This document shows positions 25,675-36,566 of a DNA stretch of 64,000 nt, piece after piece. Each line of letters starts with the position of its first letter. Within the stretch, counting starts at the first letter, position 1. Both the position numbers and the translations under genes were made by a program. The notes under the pieces are model-generated. The model did no database searches. It saw only the letters and a program-made list of their open reading frames with translations, and was not told where the DNA came from. Source of the DNA: Dyadobacter arcticus (lineage in GTDB: Bacteria; Bacteroidota; Bacteroidia; Cytophagales; Spirosomataceae); NCBI RefSeq assembly GCF_011762185.1, contig NZ_JAASQJ010000002.1, forward strand, positions 1,240,001 to 1,304,000. The letters run 5' to 3'.

Positions 25675-26904
25675 ATGCAACGCACTGAACCCCAGAACTA
25701 TTTAATCCAGGGAATCGATCCCATCCAATTAACAGAACAATTTGGAAGTCCGCTCTATGTTTATGATGGCGGAACGATCCGGAGAAAGGTAGCTGAACTC
25801 CTGCATGCATTTGCCGGGATCAATATGAAGATTAAATATGCCTGTAAGGCAAATACCAATCTGGCAGTTTTAAAATTGATGCGGGAAATTGGAGTAGAAT
25901 TGGATGTTGTATCTCCGGGAGAGCTCGAAATGGGAAAGCTTGCAGGATATAATGCATCTCAAATCACCTTTACACCCAGCGGTGTGCCATTTGAGGAAGT
26001 CAGGGAGGCCGTAGAAACGGGTGCCATTGTAAATGTGGACAGCCTGCCTCTGCTGGAATGGTTCGGTCAGACGTATGGCAATACCAAACCTTGTCTGATC
26101 CGGATCAAACCCAATGTGGCAGCTGGTGGAAACATTAAAATTATGACTGCCCATGCCGATTCTAAATTTGGCATTTCAGTGTTACTGCTTGATCAGATTT
26201 TAGAAGTGGTAAAGAAATACGACATTAAAATCATTGGACTACATCAGCATACAGGCTCTGACATTAAAGATGCAGAACCGTTTTTGAAGGTAGCTGATAT
26301 TTTATTTGAGACAGCAAAACACTTCCCACATCTTGAAATCATCGATCTGGGAGGAGGATTTAAGGTATCATATTTACCTGGCGATGCCATTACGGATATG
26401 GATTTGCTCGGTGAAAAAATCTCTGAGCGATTTAAAACGTTTTGCAAAGAATATGGCCGGGAGTTACAGCTTTGGTTTGAACCAGGGAAATTTCTGGTAA
26501 GTGAGTCAGGCTATCTATTAGTAAAAACAACAGTCGTTAAAGAGGATCCGGCCCGGAATTTTGTACATGTGGATTCCGGACTTAATCATTTGATAAGGCC
26601 CATGATGTACGGGTCCTATCACCACATTCTAAATCTATCTAATCCCGACGGTGCGCTCAAATCCTACAATGTCGTAGGTTATATCTGCGAGACAGACACT
26701 TTTGCGTCAGATCGTGAACTTCCGGAAGTGCGGAAAGACGATATCCTGGCCTTCCTCAATGCCGGCGCTTACGGATTTACGATGAGCTCCAATTACAATG
26801 CAAGGTTAAGACCGGCCGAAGTTTTGATTGATAACGGCCAGGCGAGGCTGGTTAGGAGACGTGAAACATTGGAAGATTTGCTGCAAACGCAACTTGGAAT
26901 GTAA
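25675..26904 (+). CDS. lysA: Diaminopimelate decarboxylase
   Basis: 409 residues from the ATG at 25675; the frame is open further upstream, but that lies inside pyrF. A PLP enzyme of fold III: PLP lysine K58 in KYACKANTN, the Gly-rich phosphate loop LGGGFKVSY, EPGKFLVSESG and the CETDTFA segment contributed across the dimer. It makes L-lysine from meso-diaminopimelate. Follows pyrF closely although the pathways are unrelated. Confidence 0.95.
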   Translation: MQRTEPQNYLIQGIDPIQLTEQFGSPLYVYDGGTIRRKVAELLHAFAGINMKIKYACKANTNLAVLKLMREIGVELDVVSPGELEMGKLAGYNASQITFTPSGVPFEEVREAVETGAIVNVDSLPLLEWFGQTYGNTKPCLIRIKPNVAAGGNIKIMTAHADSKFGISVLLLDQILEVVKKYDIKIIGLHQHTGSDIKDAEPFLKVADILFETAKHFPHLEIIDLGGGFKVSYLPGDAITDMDLLGEKISERFKTFCKEYGRELQLWFEPGKFLVSESGYLLVKTTVVKEDPARNFVHVDSGLNHLIRPMMYGSYHHILNLSNPDGALKSYNVVGYICETDTFASDRELPEVRKDDILAFLNAGAYGFTMSSNYNARLRPAEVLIDNGQARLVRRRETLEDLLQTQLGM

Positions 26905-27040
26905 TGATGCAGCGAATGCTCTTTATTGCCATTTTGTCCGGCAATTTTCACTTTGCGATATTATAATGTCAAAATTTCCGGTTTAACTCCCAGGCACATG
27001 ATTTTTGGTGGTCCAATACATCATTAATAAAATCAACGCC

Positions 27041-29644
27041 GTGAACTTTAACCAATATACTATCAAGGCGCAGGAATTAATTCAGCATGCCGCGCAAATG
27101 GTCCAGGGCAATCAGCAGCAGGCGATTGAGACGGGCCATGTTCTCAAATCCATTTTAGAGGAGGACCCAAATACTTCCCTTTTCCTTTTTAATAAATTGA
27201 ATATCAGTACCGATATTCTCAATAATCGTTTACAAAAAATTCTGGACAACTATCCGCGGGTGAGTGGAGGTCAGCCTTATCTCAGTAATGAAATGGCTGC
27301 CGCAGGCGGAAAAGCGCAAAATTACCTAAAGGAATTCGGAGATGAATTTATAAGTATCGAACTCATTTTGCTGGGCATCCTTGGTGGAAAAGATACCACC
27401 GCCAATCTGATGAAAGAAGTTGGGATTAAGGAAAAAGAACTTATTAACGCCATAAAGGAACTTAGAGGAAAAAATAATCCTGTGAAAGATCAAAATGCAG
27501 AAGCAAAGTATCGTTCACTGGAGCGATACAGCAAAAATTTAAATGAATTGGCAAAGGCCGGAAAAATTGACCCTGTTATTGGACGAGATGAAGAAATCAG
27601 GCGTGTTTTGCAGATCCTAAGCCGCCGTACCAAGAATAACCCCATTTTATTGGGCGAGCCCGGTGTAGGTAAAACTGCCATTGTAGAAGGCCTTGCGCAA
27701 AGGATTGTGCAGGGAGATGTACCTGAAAATCTGAAGTCTAAAATTGTTGTTTCGCTTGATATGGGCCTCCTGATTGCGGGTGCGAAATACAAAGGCGAAT
27801 TTGAGGAACGTCTCAAAGCAGTGATCAAGGAAGTGACCGACTCGGAAGGTGAAATTGTCCTGTTTATCGACGAAATTCATACATTAATCGGAGCCGGGGG
27901 AGGAGGAGAAAGCGCGATGGATGCAGCCAACCTGCTGAAACCGGCCCTGGCCCGCGGCGAATTACACGCGATTGGTGCTACGACTCTCAAGGAGTACCAG
28001 AAATATATGGAAAAGGACAAGGCGCTGGAACGTCGTTTTCAGGCTGTGATGGTGGACGAACCTAACATACCGGATGCAATCAGTATTTTGCGGGGTATTA
28101 AGGAAAAATATGAATTGCACCACGGGGTACGGATTCAGGATGACGCGGTTATTGCGGCAGTTGAGTTATCCAACAGATATATCAGCGATCGGTTTTTGCC
28201 AGATAAAGCCATCGATTTAATGGACGAAGCGGCTTCGAAGCTTAGATTGGAGATGGATAGTGTGCCAGAAGAACTGGACGAACTGAACCGCCGGATCATG
28301 CAGCTGGAAATTGAAAGAGAGGCAATCAGAAGAGAAAATAATAAGGACAAGGAAACCGTCCTGAACAGGGAAATTGCCGACCTAAGCGGGGACAGGAACA
28401 CTTTGAAGGCCCAATGGGAGAATGAAAAAGGTAAAGTGAACGAGGTGCGTGCGCTGAAAGAGCAAAGCGAGCAATTGCGTTTGGAAGCAGAGCAGGCTGA
28501 ACGTTCCGGTGATTTTGGAAAGGTTGCGGAAATCCGTTACGGTCGCATTCCGGAGGTTAATCAAAAGCTGGCTGAGCTTCAAAACTCTGAAAATCAACAT
28601 AGTCTGATGCAGGAAGAGATTACCCCGGAAGACATTGCGGAGGTAGTTGCTAAGTGGACGGGAATTCCGGTTAGTAAAATGCTGCAAAGCGACCGTGAAA
28701 AGTTACTTCAATTGGAGGAGCATTTGCATCAGCGGGTTGCTGGTCAGAATGAGGCTATTGGAGTGGTATCTGATGCGGTACGTCGCAGCCGGGCTGGATT
28801 GCAGGATTCAAAAAAACCCATTGGAAGCTTTCTTTTTCTTGGACCAACAGGTGTTGGTAAGACTGAATTGGCAAAAACGCTGGCTGAATATCTTTTCAAT
28901 GATGAAAATGCGATGGTCCGGATTGATATGAGTGAATATCAGGAACGTCACGCGGTAAGCAGGCTCGTGGGAGCGCCTCCGGGATATGTGGGTTACGACG
29001 AAGGTGGACAACTTACCGAAGCTGTTCGCAGGAAACCTTACAGTGTAATTTTGCTGGACGAAATTGAAAAAGGCCATCCCGACGTTTGGAACATCCTTTT
29101 ACAAGTATTGGACGAAGGCCGTTTGACTGATAATAAAGGTCGTGTTGCTAATTTTAAGAATACGATCATCATTATGACTTCTAATATGGGAAGCCACATT
29201 ATTCAGGAAAAATTTGCCGAGGATGAAGGCTGGAACCATACATTGATTGTGGAGGAGGCCAAACAGGCAGTTCTTGATTTGCTAAAAGCATCCGTAAGGC
29301 CAGAGTTCCTGAACAGGATTGATGAAATCGTTCTCTTTGAACCATTGAGCTTGAAGAACATCCGCAAGATTGTAGACATTCAATTTAAAGGAATTCAAAA
29401 AATGCTGCAGGAACAAGGCATTACCTTGGATGCAACGGACGAAGCCTTGACAAAGCTGGGCGAAGACGGTTTTGATCCTGCTTACGGTGCTCGCCCCCTT
29501 AAACGGGTTTTGCAGAGACGTATCCTGAATGAGCTTTCCAAAGGAATTCTTAGTGGTCAGGTTGCGAAAGATTCAGTAATCATGATGGAGTTAAATTCCA
29601 AAGGTGATCTGATATTTGAGAATGTAGGTAACGTTGAAATTTAA
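27041..29644 (+). CDS. clpB: ClpB chaperone (disaggregase)
   Basis: 867 residues from GTG 27041. I chose this start because [17 protein letters not shown] matches the usual ClpB N-terminus; an upstream in-frame TTG (27005) would add 12 atypical residues. Order: Clp-N domain, first AAA+ module with Walker A GEPGVGKT (about 204-211), the coiled-coil middle domain (about 400-520) that distinguishes ClpB from ClpA/C, second module GPTGVGKT (601-608), and the D2-small domain. No IGF/L ClpP-binding loop expected. Hexameric ATP-driven disaggregase working with DnaK. Ends at a clear terminator. Confidence 0.97.
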   Translation: MNFNQYTIKAQELIQHAAQMVQGNQQQAIETGHVLKSILEEDPNTSLFLFNKLNISTDILNNRLQKILDNYPRVSGGQPYLSNEMAAAGGKAQNYLKEFGDEFISIELILLGILGGKDTTANLMKEVGIKEKELINAIKELRGKNNPVKDQNAEAKYRSLERYSKNLNELAKAGKIDPVIGRDEEIRRVLQILSRRTKNNPILLGEPGVGKTAIVEGLAQRIVQGDVPENLKSKIVVSLDMGLLIAGAKYKGEFEERLKAVIKEVTDSEGEIVLFIDEIHTLIGAGGGGESAMDAANLLKPALARGELHAIGATTLKEYQKYMEKDKALERRFQAVMVDEPNIPDAISILRGIKEKYELHHGVRIQDDAVIAAVELSNRYISDRFLPDKAIDLMDEAASKLRLEMDSVPEELDELNRRIMQLEIEREAIRRENNKDKETVLNREIADLSGDRNTLKAQWENEKGKVNEVRALKEQSEQLRLEAEQAERSGDFGKVAEIRYGRIPEVNQKLAELQNSENQHSLMQEEITPEDIAEVVAKWTGIPVSKMLQSDREKLLQLEEHLHQRVAGQNEAIGVVSDAVRRSRAGLQDSKKPIGSFLFLGPTGVGKTELAKTLAEYLFNDENAMVRIDMSEYQERHAVSRLVGAPPGYVGYDEGGQLTEAVRRKPYSVILLDEIEKGHPDVWNILLQVLDEGRLTDNKGRVANFKNTIIIMTSNMGSHIIQEKFAEDEGWNHTLIVEEAKQAVLDLLKASVRPEFLNRIDEIVLFEPLSLKNIRKIVDIQFKGIQKMLQEQGITLDATDEALTKLGEDGFDPAYGARPLKRVLQRRILNELSKGILSGQVAKDSVIMMELNSKGDLIFENVGNVEI

Positions 29645-29669
29645 TATCCGGAAATAGTTATAAATCCAG

Positions 29670-29699
29670 GGAGCGGCCAAAAGCCGCTCCTTTTGTTTT
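29670..29699 (+). terminator. Intrinsic terminator of clpB
   Basis: GGAGCGGC/GCCGCTCC stem (29670-29677, 29683-29690) with a 5-nt loop and TTTTGTTTT tail, 26 nt after the clpB stop. Confidence 0.92.
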
Positions 29700-29853
29700 G
29701 GATTGATAAGCATCAAAATGCTGTTTCCACACCTGGGGTTTGCATTCAACAACTTACCTTTCCGTACTATGCAAACGATTGAATACGATTGTGGCATAAT
29801 TATTGTGCAATTATTTGACTGAATAATCTAACCCTTATATCTACACAAAATCC

Positions 29854-30405
29854 ATGGAACCGTCATTAAATTCATTCAAAGTTGCAATTCTTGTTGCCGA
29901 TGGATTTGAGCAGGTTGAAATGTCCTGCCCTAGAAAAGTCCTAAACCAAAATGGCGCGACCACGCATTTGATTTCCCCCAACAAAAACTATGTCAGAGGC
30001 TGGAGTCATCTGGATTGGGGTGAAAAATTTAAGGTGGATGTGCCTCTTTCCATGGCACGTCCTGAATATTATGATGCACTTTTGCTTCCGGGAGGGATAA
30101 TGGGTATGGACTGTTTAAGAATTAACCCATATGCTGTGGAATTCGTAAAATCCTTTTTCTCGTCGCGTAAGCCTATTGCGGCTATATGCTACGGCCCACA
30201 AATACTGATTGATGCGGACGTGGTATTGGGACGTACCCTCACCTCGTTTCTCTCGATCCGGCACGACCTGGAAAATGCCGGGGCAATTTGGGTTGACCAG
30301 GATGTAGTGACCAATAATGGATTGATTACCAGTCGAACAACCGATGATCTTTCTGTTTTTACCAGCACAATGATTAAAGAATTCAATATGGAGTTTCATC
30401 AATAA
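29854..30405 (+). CDS. DJ-1/PfpI family protein
   Basis: 183 residues. Rossmann-like fold with conserved acidic residue Glu19 in DGFEQVE, the LLLPGG loop, and nucleophile Cys112 in AAICYGPQ. The residue after the cysteine is Tyr where most PfpI/YhbO members have His, so peptidase- or deglycase-like chemistry may be changed. Cytoplasmic, stress-related by family. Monocistronic: terminators lie before and after it. Confidence 0.9.
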   Translation: MEPSLNSFKVAILVADGFEQVEMSCPRKVLNQNGATTHLISPNKNYVRGWSHLDWGEKFKVDVPLSMARPEYYDALLLPGGIMGMDCLRINPYAVEFVKSFFSSRKPIAAICYGPQILIDADVVLGRTLTSFLSIRHDLENAGAIWVDQDVVTNNGLITSRTTDDLSVFTSTMIKEFNMEFHQ

Positions 30406-30441
30406 GAATAATGTAATAAGACACTTATCAACAAACATATT

Positions 30442-30470
30442 AAAGCATTCCGACCCCGGGATGCTTTTTT
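30442..30470 (+). terminator. Intrinsic terminator after the DJ-1/PfpI gene
   Basis: Eleven-bp stem (30442-30452 with 30457-30467, one T-G pair) around ACCC, followed by T residues. Confidence 0.88.
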
Positions 30471-30525
30471 ATTTTCCATATCTCCTCCAAAGTTTTAATA
30501 TTTGCCGTCTCACGCAAGCCTCCCC

Positions 30526-32019
30526 ATGTCGCATATTTCGCTCCTCAATGTTTCTGTTCGCAAGTACGATGTTACTGTTCTTTCAGATATTAATTGGGAA
30601 ACTCAAACCGGGGAAAATTGGGCGATCATCGGGCCTAATGGATCAGGCAAGACGATTTTACTTGATATCCTTGCGGGAAAATGGCCGGTAATTTCAGGAA
30701 AACTTACATACAGTTGGGATGCGCCGCTGCGTGAAACGATAGAGCTTGTTTCAAATGACTATTCCTTCAATCGCATTGTCAGCGCAGGGGCCGAATATTA
30801 TCAGCAGCGTTTTTACGCCTACGAAGCAGAGCGCGCGCCAACCTTGCGGGCCATTCTCACCGATCAGCTCAAACCGGTGGGAACCATTGATGAAAAATCC
30901 GTTAAACTGGAACCTTCCAAAGTAAATGAGCAGGATCTTGCAAAAGTTGCTGATCTCCTATCAATCACCCACCTGCTCGACCACGCTTTTGTGACCCTTT
31001 CGAATGGCGAGACGCGGCGGATGTTATTGGCCAAATCGCTTCTTAAAAAACCAAAAGTGCTCATGCTGGATAATGCATTCAGCGGTCTTGATGTAATTTC
31101 CAGAGAAGTTTTAAGAAATGCGTTAAACACTTTAACTGACGCAGGAGTAACGATTATCATGGCAACCACTGCTTCCGAAATTCCGCCTTGCATTACGCAT
31201 GTACTGGAACTGGATGCCGGTAAAATCCGGAGAACTTCGTCGGTAACTCATTTTAAGGCAACAATAGAACCAGCCGATCTTCCAAAACCCGATCCAATTG
31301 CACTAGCCGATTTCGGGCAGCCGGAGCATACTGATTTTCAATCCACGGTGGATCTTCGGAACATTACGGTCCGCTATCATGATCAACTCATATTAGACAA
31401 TGTGAATTGGAAAATCACAAAAGGAGAAAAATGGGCGTTGTCTGGCCCGAACGGTTCAGGCAAATCCACACTTTTAAGCATTATCACAGCAGATAATCCA
31501 CAGCGTTTAGCCAACGATTTTGATTTATTTGATCGAAAAAGAGGCGGTAGTGGCGCGTCAATCTGGGACATAAAGCAGAAAATTGGACACGTATCCCCCG
31601 AGCTTCACCTGTATTTTCCAAGAAATACAACGGTATTTAAAACCATCGCATCCGGCTTTTTCGACGCAACCGGTGTTTTTTTCAAAAAGCTAACTGAATT
31701 TCAGGTCCAACGAGTAAGACAAGTTGCTGTGCTTCTGCACGTTTCCCATTTGATTGAAAAAGATTTCTCCCAGCTTTCAAAAGGTCAGCAGCGAATGATA
31801 TTGCTTGCAAGAGCTTTGGTTAAAAATCCGCCGTTACTGATCCTTGACGAACCTTGCCAGGGCCTGGACACAGAATCTATTGAATATTTTAAATCAATAG
31901 TAAACGCAATTTGTGATACGCCGGAAAGGACATTAATCTACGTTTCGCATTATCCGCATGAGATTCCGGAATGTGTCACCCGCTTTTTGAAGTTGGAAAA
32001 TGGTAGGGTTATTTCATGA
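30526..32019 (+). CDS. Tandem ABC ATPase, ModF-like
   Basis: 497 residues from ATG 30526; an earlier TTG at 30502 is in frame but adds no family sequence. Two ABC nucleotide-binding domains and no membrane domain. NBD1: Walker A GPNGSGKT (36-43), signature LSNGE (158-162), Walker B VLMLDN with Asn183 in place of the catalytic Glu. NBD2: GPNGSGKS, LSKGQ and a standard LILDEP. The order and spacing fit ModF/PhrA proteins rather than ABC-F factors, since the ABC-F linker is absent. Role unknown; ModF proteins are associated with molybdate genes, but none are seen here. Confidence 0.8.
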   Translation: MSHISLLNVSVRKYDVTVLSDINWETQTGENWAIIGPNGSGKTILLDILAGKWPVISGKLTYSWDAPLRETIELVSNDYSFNRIVSAGAEYYQQRFYAYEAERAPTLRAILTDQLKPVGTIDEKSVKLEPSKVNEQDLAKVADLLSITHLLDHAFVTLSNGETRRMLLAKSLLKKPKVLMLDNAFSGLDVISREVLRNALNTLTDAGVTIIMATTASEIPPCITHVLELDAGKIRRTSSVTHFKATIEPADLPKPDPIALADFGQPEHTDFQSTVDLRNITVRYHDQLILDNVNWKITKGEKWALSGPNGSGKSTLLSIITADNPQRLANDFDLFDRKRGGSGASIWDIKQKIGHVSPELHLYFPRNTTVFKTIASGFFDATGVFFKKLTEFQVQRVRQVAVLLHVSHLIEKDFSQLSKGQQRMILLARALVKNPPLLILDEPCQGLDTESIEYFKSIVNAICDTPERTLIYVSHYPHEIPECVTRFLKLENGRVIS

Positions 32020-33513
32020 TCACTGTTTTATTCCCTGCACAATCACCGTTTGTCCACCCTCTTTATTGGTGCTTAGGCCGCTTCCGTCCGCGCCTTTGAA
32101 CCTTTCGTCCTGCCAGGTGTGGATGTGCAGGTTAATCATGAATGTTTCCGGAATACCTATAATATTCGAAATGTCTATCATTGCACCGTACTCCCAGGTA
32201 CTGAGTGCATAGTTTTTGGTCGTGTTGTATTTGGCATCAAATGCCGTGTCCTCACGCCGGTGATGCATTTGGAGCATTGCCTTGCTTTCTTTTGTACCCA
32301 TGTTGTACTGCCAGATTGTGCCGTCGTGATCGTTCTTCTGATAGTGCGAATCGCCATCTTCCTGGACGTAGACATAATTTTTTGTCACACAAATATTGTC
32401 GGGATTGACAATAAAACTACCCGGCTTGTCTTCCCCATCCATCGCAATTTTAAGCTGGCCTTTCAGTGGATTTCCTTCATTTAATTTGAGATGATACACC
32501 CTACCCCACATATTCTTCCCCGCAAACGGAGAAACTTTATCCCCCTGACTAATGCCGGATGCTGTGAAATAAACTTCTCTCCCAGCCCCATTTCCACCTT
32601 TTCGGTAGTCCAAATCTTCTACCCGGGCGAACTGGATCATCTTTTTCTCAACAGTCTGTGTCTGCAACTGCATTCCTGTACTGTTCTTAACATCGTCAAA
32701 AGGCGCAAATTCTACATCGTACACCTGCCCCTTTACCATTTCCGTCTCTACACTTTCCTGATTTGTCCTTCGTAATGCATACAACTTGCCATTCACCAAA
32801 TCCCCTACTACATCGGAAATGTAGGCAACCAGCTGGCCGTCGGCGTGATCTTCGCCAATTAACACTACTGTTTTGCCCGGAAAAGCGTCTTTTGGAAGCG
32901 GAACTGCGTTTTCAGCATTCCACTTACCAAATGCAGGTACCGTTCTTGAATGGTTCTTCTTATCCGCTGGTGCCAGCGGATCGATCGCATGTGTCATGGA
33001 TTCTGACCCACTTTCCCCAGCTGTCAGAAAAAGCGGCCCGAAGCCGTGCTCGGCAGGGGTAGCCAAGGTAGCAGAACACAATCGCCATTGAGCCCCCTCG
33101 GCGTCCAGAATATATTCTCCTTTTACCGGTTTCAATTCTTTGTTCATAAAAACCCGCGATACGGAGAAAAGGCCCTCATGATTGCACACCATCACATATC
33201 CGTCTCGTGCTGGGTCTTTCATCAATGCCGCTCCGTCGGGCTGGGCGCCATAAATGAAAGACTTTGAGTCAGAAAGCGTGTCGTCGGAGCTTATTAATGT
33301 GGTTATTTTCAAACTTTCAAAACCTACAAGAGACCGCACCAATGCAGGTGTAACGGACCTGTTTTCTAATTTGACAAAATTAACAGGAGGGTCGGGCGGA
33401 TCAGGCGGAGAGGGCGGCGTGTTGGTATCCTTCTCGCACCCAGCCATGATCAGAAAACCAAAAATGATAAGTATAATGGAGGTTTTTCCTCTAACCAGGT
33501 AAGGTTTTTTCAT
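32020..33513 (-). CDS. PhoX/DUF839-like lipoprotein
   Basis: 497 residues. Lipoprotein signal with Cys26 in LIMAGC, then a Pro-rich linker (PPSPPDPPDPP). The rest looks like a beta-propeller: VMVCNHEGLFSVSRVF, ARVEDLDYRKGG, VYFTASG, VNPDNICVTKNYVYVQEDG. These segments resemble PhoX-type calcium/iron phosphatases and the DUF839 family, in which Asn/Glu/Asp residues from successive blades bind metal. The classic PhoX Cys-Glu iron site could not be confirmed, so phosphatase activity is uncertain. Surface-anchored; convergent with the ABC gene with no gap. Confidence 0.65.
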   Translation of the reverse strand: MKKPYLVRGKTSIILIIFGFLIMAGCEKDTNTPPSPPDPPDPPVNFVKLENRSVTPALVRSLVGFESLKITTLISSDDTLSDSKSFIYGAQPDGAALMKDPARDGYVMVCNHEGLFSVSRVFMNKELKPVKGEYILDAEGAQWRLCSATLATPAEHGFGPLFLTAGESGSESMTHAIDPLAPADKKNHSRTVPAFGKWNAENAVPLPKDAFPGKTVVLIGEDHADGQLVAYISDVVGDLVNGKLYALRRTNQESVETEMVKGQVYDVEFAPFDDVKNSTGMQLQTQTVEKKMIQFARVEDLDYRKGGNGAGREVYFTASGISQGDKVSPFAGKNMWGRVYHLKLNEGNPLKGQLKIAMDGEDKPGSFIVNPDNICVTKNYVYVQEDGDSHYQKNDHDGTIWQYNMGTKESKAMLQMHHRREDTAFDAKYNTTKNYALSTWEYGAMIDISNIIGIPETFMINLHIHTWQDERFKGADGSGLSTNKEGGQTVIVQGIKQ

Positions 33514-33589
33514 ATTAAGGTTTGCCTCATAAGAAATCGATAATTTCCCGAATCAGTAAATTGACGCTATATTTATAAACTGTTCAAGA

Positions 33590-33597
33590 CAAAAGTA
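33590..33597 (-). promoter_or_regulatory. -7 box TACTTTTG for the PhoX-like gene
   Basis: Exact TAnnTTTG on the minus strand in the divergent region, 76 nt upstream of the lipoprotein start and 20 nt from the carboxylase start on the other strand. Confidence 0.35.
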
Positions 33598-33617
33598 ACC
33601 ATATCGGCACGTATTAC

Positions 33618-35177
33618 ATGGAATCAGTTTCTGCTGCGCATTTAAAAAAAGAATTCTTAGATGAAAAAAACAAGGAGGCCGATTTGGGCGGGGGCGAAAA
33701 AAGAATTCAGGCGCAGCATCAAAAGGGAAAGTTAACGGCACGAGAGCGGATTTCTGTTTTATTGGATGAAGGATCGTTTGAGGAAATAGGCAAATTTGTC
33801 TTGCATCGAAGCAACGATTTTGGCCTGGACAAAGAACATTATCTGAGCGACGGCGTAGTTACCGGGTATGGTAAGATCAGCGGCAGGATCGTCTATCTTT
33901 TTGCGCAGGATTTTACTGTTTTTGGCGGCTCACTCTCGGAAACGCATGCCGAGAAAATTTGTAAAATTATGGACTTGGCCATGAAGAATGGCGCACCGGT
34001 AATTGGTCTCAATGACTCAGGCGGGGCCAGGATCCAGGAAGGCGTTGTTTCCCTGGCCGGTTATGCCGATATATTTTACAAAAATACGCTGGCCTCGGGT
34101 GTCGTACCACAAATCTCCGCGGTAATGGGTCCCTGTGCCGGTGGGGCAGTGTACTCTCCTGCGATCACGGATTTTATTTTGATGGTTGAAAATACCAGCT
34201 ATATGTTTGTAACGGGACCTAATGTGGTCAAAACCGTTACGCATGAAGAAGTTACCTCCGAAGAACTGGGAGGTGCAATGACCCACGCTTCGAAGTCCGG
34301 CGTTACCCATTTCGTTTCCGCCAATGAGGTAGAATGCCTTTTATCGATCAAAAAACTATTGAGTTATATTCCTCAAAATTGCGAGGACGATGCGCCCCGA
34401 TATCCTTATTCATTGGCCGACGAGTCGAGACCTGCCCTGAACCAGATTATCCCTGAAAGTACCAATCAGCCTTACGATATGCGGGAGGTTATTTTCGAGC
34501 TATCGGACGCGGACAGTTTTCTTGAAGTACATCAGCATTTTGCAGAGAACATTGTTGTTGGTTTTGCGAGGATAGCAGGAAGAAGCATTGGAATTGTAGC
34601 GAATCAGCCGGCAGTTTTGGCTGGGGTACTGGATATTCATTCAAGCCAGAAAGCAGCGCGGTTTGTGCGCTTCTGCGATTGTTTCAATGTGCCGTTATTA
34701 GTATTAGAAGATGTTCCCGGCTTTTTGCCCGGAACGGATCAGGAGTGGAATGCAATCATTACAAATGGTGCGAAACTTTTGTATGCTTTTTGCGAAGCTA
34801 CTGTACCGCGGATCACTGTTATCACCCGAAAAGCTTATGGCGGGGCGTACGATGTGATGAATTCCAAACACATTGGCGCGGATATGAACTTCGCGTGGCC
34901 CAGTGCAGAAATCGCGGTAATGGGTGCCAGCGGCGCAGCCGAAATTATATTTAAACGTGAAATTGCTCAGGCCGAAAACCCGCAGGAAAAACTTCAGGAA
35001 AAGGTCAAAGAATACACCGAGAAATTTGCCAATCCGTATCGTGCAGCGCATCGAGGATACATTGACGAGGTCATTTATCCCGAAGATACCCGCAAGAAAC
35101 TCATCAGGGCTTTTGAAATGCTTGAAAACAAGGTGGATGTGTTGCCCCGGAAAAAACACGGTAACATACCGCTTTGA
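33618..35177 (+). CDS. Acyl-CoA carboxylase beta subunit (propionyl-CoA carboxylase type)
   Basis: 519 residues, the full carboxyltransferase fold. N-terminal half [56 protein letters not shown] and [13 protein letters not shown] (oxyanion Gly residues). C-terminal half [34 protein letters not shown] and [16 protein letters not shown]. It transfers carboxyl from biotin to propionyl-CoA or a similar acyl-CoA, or decarboxylates methylmalonyl-CoA. No carboxylase partner is adjacent; a biotin carrier protein is encoded 24 kb away at 59277. Confidence 0.93.
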   Translation: MESVSAAHLKKEFLDEKNKEADLGGGEKRIQAQHQKGKLTARERISVLLDEGSFEEIGKFVLHRSNDFGLDKEHYLSDGVVTGYGKISGRIVYLFAQDFTVFGGSLSETHAEKICKIMDLAMKNGAPVIGLNDSGGARIQEGVVSLAGYADIFYKNTLASGVVPQISAVMGPCAGGAVYSPAITDFILMVENTSYMFVTGPNVVKTVTHEEVTSEELGGAMTHASKSGVTHFVSANEVECLLSIKKLLSYIPQNCEDDAPRYPYSLADESRPALNQIIPESTNQPYDMREVIFELSDADSFLEVHQHFAENIVVGFARIAGRSIGIVANQPAVLAGVLDIHSSQKAARFVRFCDCFNVPLLVLEDVPGFLPGTDQEWNAIITNGAKLLYAFCEATVPRITVITRKAYGGAYDVMNSKHIGADMNFAWPSAEIAVMGASGAAEIIFKREIAQAENPQEKLQEKVKEYTEKFANPYRAAHRGYIDEVIYPEDTRKKLIRAFEMLENKVDVLPRKKHGNIPL

Positions 35178-35258
35178 CTTTGCGTTGCTACGTTCTAAAT
35201 ATTGTTATAATTTACAAGCACTTGGTAATTAGTTTCATTTCCTAAACATACTTAACCA

Positions 35259-36533
35259 ATGAAAGAAAAAATAGGCCTTTCTGCGTCAAGAAGAACCTTT
35301 ATCAAAGGTTCGCTTGCTACGCTGGCCACGTTTTCAATTGTACCCCGCCATGTTTTGGGCAGAGGTTACATTGCCCCGAGTGACCAGCTGACGAAAGCAA
35401 TTGTTGGAACCGGTTCAATGGGACGCGGACATATTCCATATGCGGGCACAAAAGTCGTCGCCCTTTGCGATGTGGACAAAAAGCATTTGGAAACGGCCGT
35501 AAGTATGGTCGATAAGGGTGTGAAAACTTTTTCGGATTACCGCGAGCTCATCCAGCTTCCTGAGATAGATATCGTACACGTTGCAACTCCCCCGCATTGG
35601 CATGGGATCATTGCTGCGGACGCTGCCAGGGCAGGAAAGGATGTTTGGTGTGAAAAGCCGATGACCCGAACCATCGGTGAAGGAAAGCGATTGGTAGAAG
35701 CTGTCCAGCAGCATGGCAGGATATTCCGCCTGAACACCTGGTTCAGGTTTGAAGATAATTTTTACGGGATGCGAACAACCGTAAAACCGATTAAAAAACT
35801 GGTTCAGAGTGGGTTACTAGGCTGGCCGCTGAAAGTTACCGTAAGCAAGCACACCGGTTTCGATTGGAAATTTTATTGGGTTGGCAAAACCAACAATGCA
35901 CCTCAGCCAGTACCAGCGGAACTCGATTACGACATGTGGCTTGGCCCAGCTCCGTACAAACCGTATAGTGAGCACCGGGTTCATCAGACTTTTCGCGGCT
36001 ACTGGGATTATGATGGCGGCGGTCTGGGAGATATGGGCCAGCATTACATTGACCCAATTCAATATTTCCTTGGTAAAGATGATACCGGTCCTGTGAGCGT
36101 CGAAATCGATGCGCCTCAGCAACATTCGGAAGCTGTGGGAACGTGGAGACGCATCACATATACTTATGCCGATGGCTGCCAGATCGTGCTCGACGGAGAA
36201 GCGAAAGATGAGAAAGTAGCTTACATTGAAGGCCCAAAAGGAAAACTCTATCCTAATTTCAAATCCGACATTCTGGATCTTGAAAAGAAACTCGCCGCGT
36301 TTCCCGATCCTGAACCACAGGTTACTGACTTTGTTGATGCGGTTAAAAACAGAAAAAAATTCGCGCTCAACGAGGAAAACGGACACCGCTCCTGTACCAT
36401 TGTCAATATGGGTTTAGTCGCATTGCGACTCGGCCGCTCTCTGAAATTCGATCCTGAAAAACAGGAGTTCATTGACGATGAGGGTGCAAATCGCCTGGTC
36501 AACCAGCCCATGCGCGGTCCCTGGACGATCTAA
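35259..36533 (+). CDS. Tat-exported Gfo/Idh/MocA family oxidoreductase
   Basis: 424 residues. Twin-arginine signal SRRTFIKG (Arg11-Arg12) with a hydrophobic stretch, so exported folded with its cofactor. NAD(P)-binding Rossmann domain with GTGSMGRGH, then the family motif CEKPMTRTIGEGKRLVEA containing the EKP lysine. The C-terminal beta-sheet domain holds GGGLGDMGQHYIDPI. Oxidises or reduces a sugar or cyclitol, often in glycosidase-independent 3-keto sugar pathways. The following gene encodes a double DUF1080 protein, a family that includes 3-keto-glycoside hydrolases, so the two probably act together outside the cytoplasm. Confidence 0.92.
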   Translation: MKEKIGLSASRRTFIKGSLATLATFSIVPRHVLGRGYIAPSDQLTKAIVGTGSMGRGHIPYAGTKVVALCDVDKKHLETAVSMVDKGVKTFSDYRELIQLPEIDIVHVATPPHWHGIIAADAARAGKDVWCEKPMTRTIGEGKRLVEAVQQHGRIFRLNTWFRFEDNFYGMRTTVKPIKKLVQSGLLGWPLKVTVSKHTGFDWKFYWVGKTNNAPQPVPAELDYDMWLGPAPYKPYSEHRVHQTFRGYWDYDGGGLGDMGQHYIDPIQYFLGKDDTGPVSVEIDAPQQHSEAVGTWRRITYTYADGCQIVLDGEAKDEKVAYIEGPKGKLYPNFKSDILDLEKKLAAFPDPEPQVTDFVDAVKNRKKFALNEENGHRSCTIVNMGLVALRLGRSLKFDPEKQEFIDDEGANRLVNQPMRGPWTI

Positions 36534-36566
36534 TAAAATGGGGTCCGTTTATCAAATCTCAAAAAA

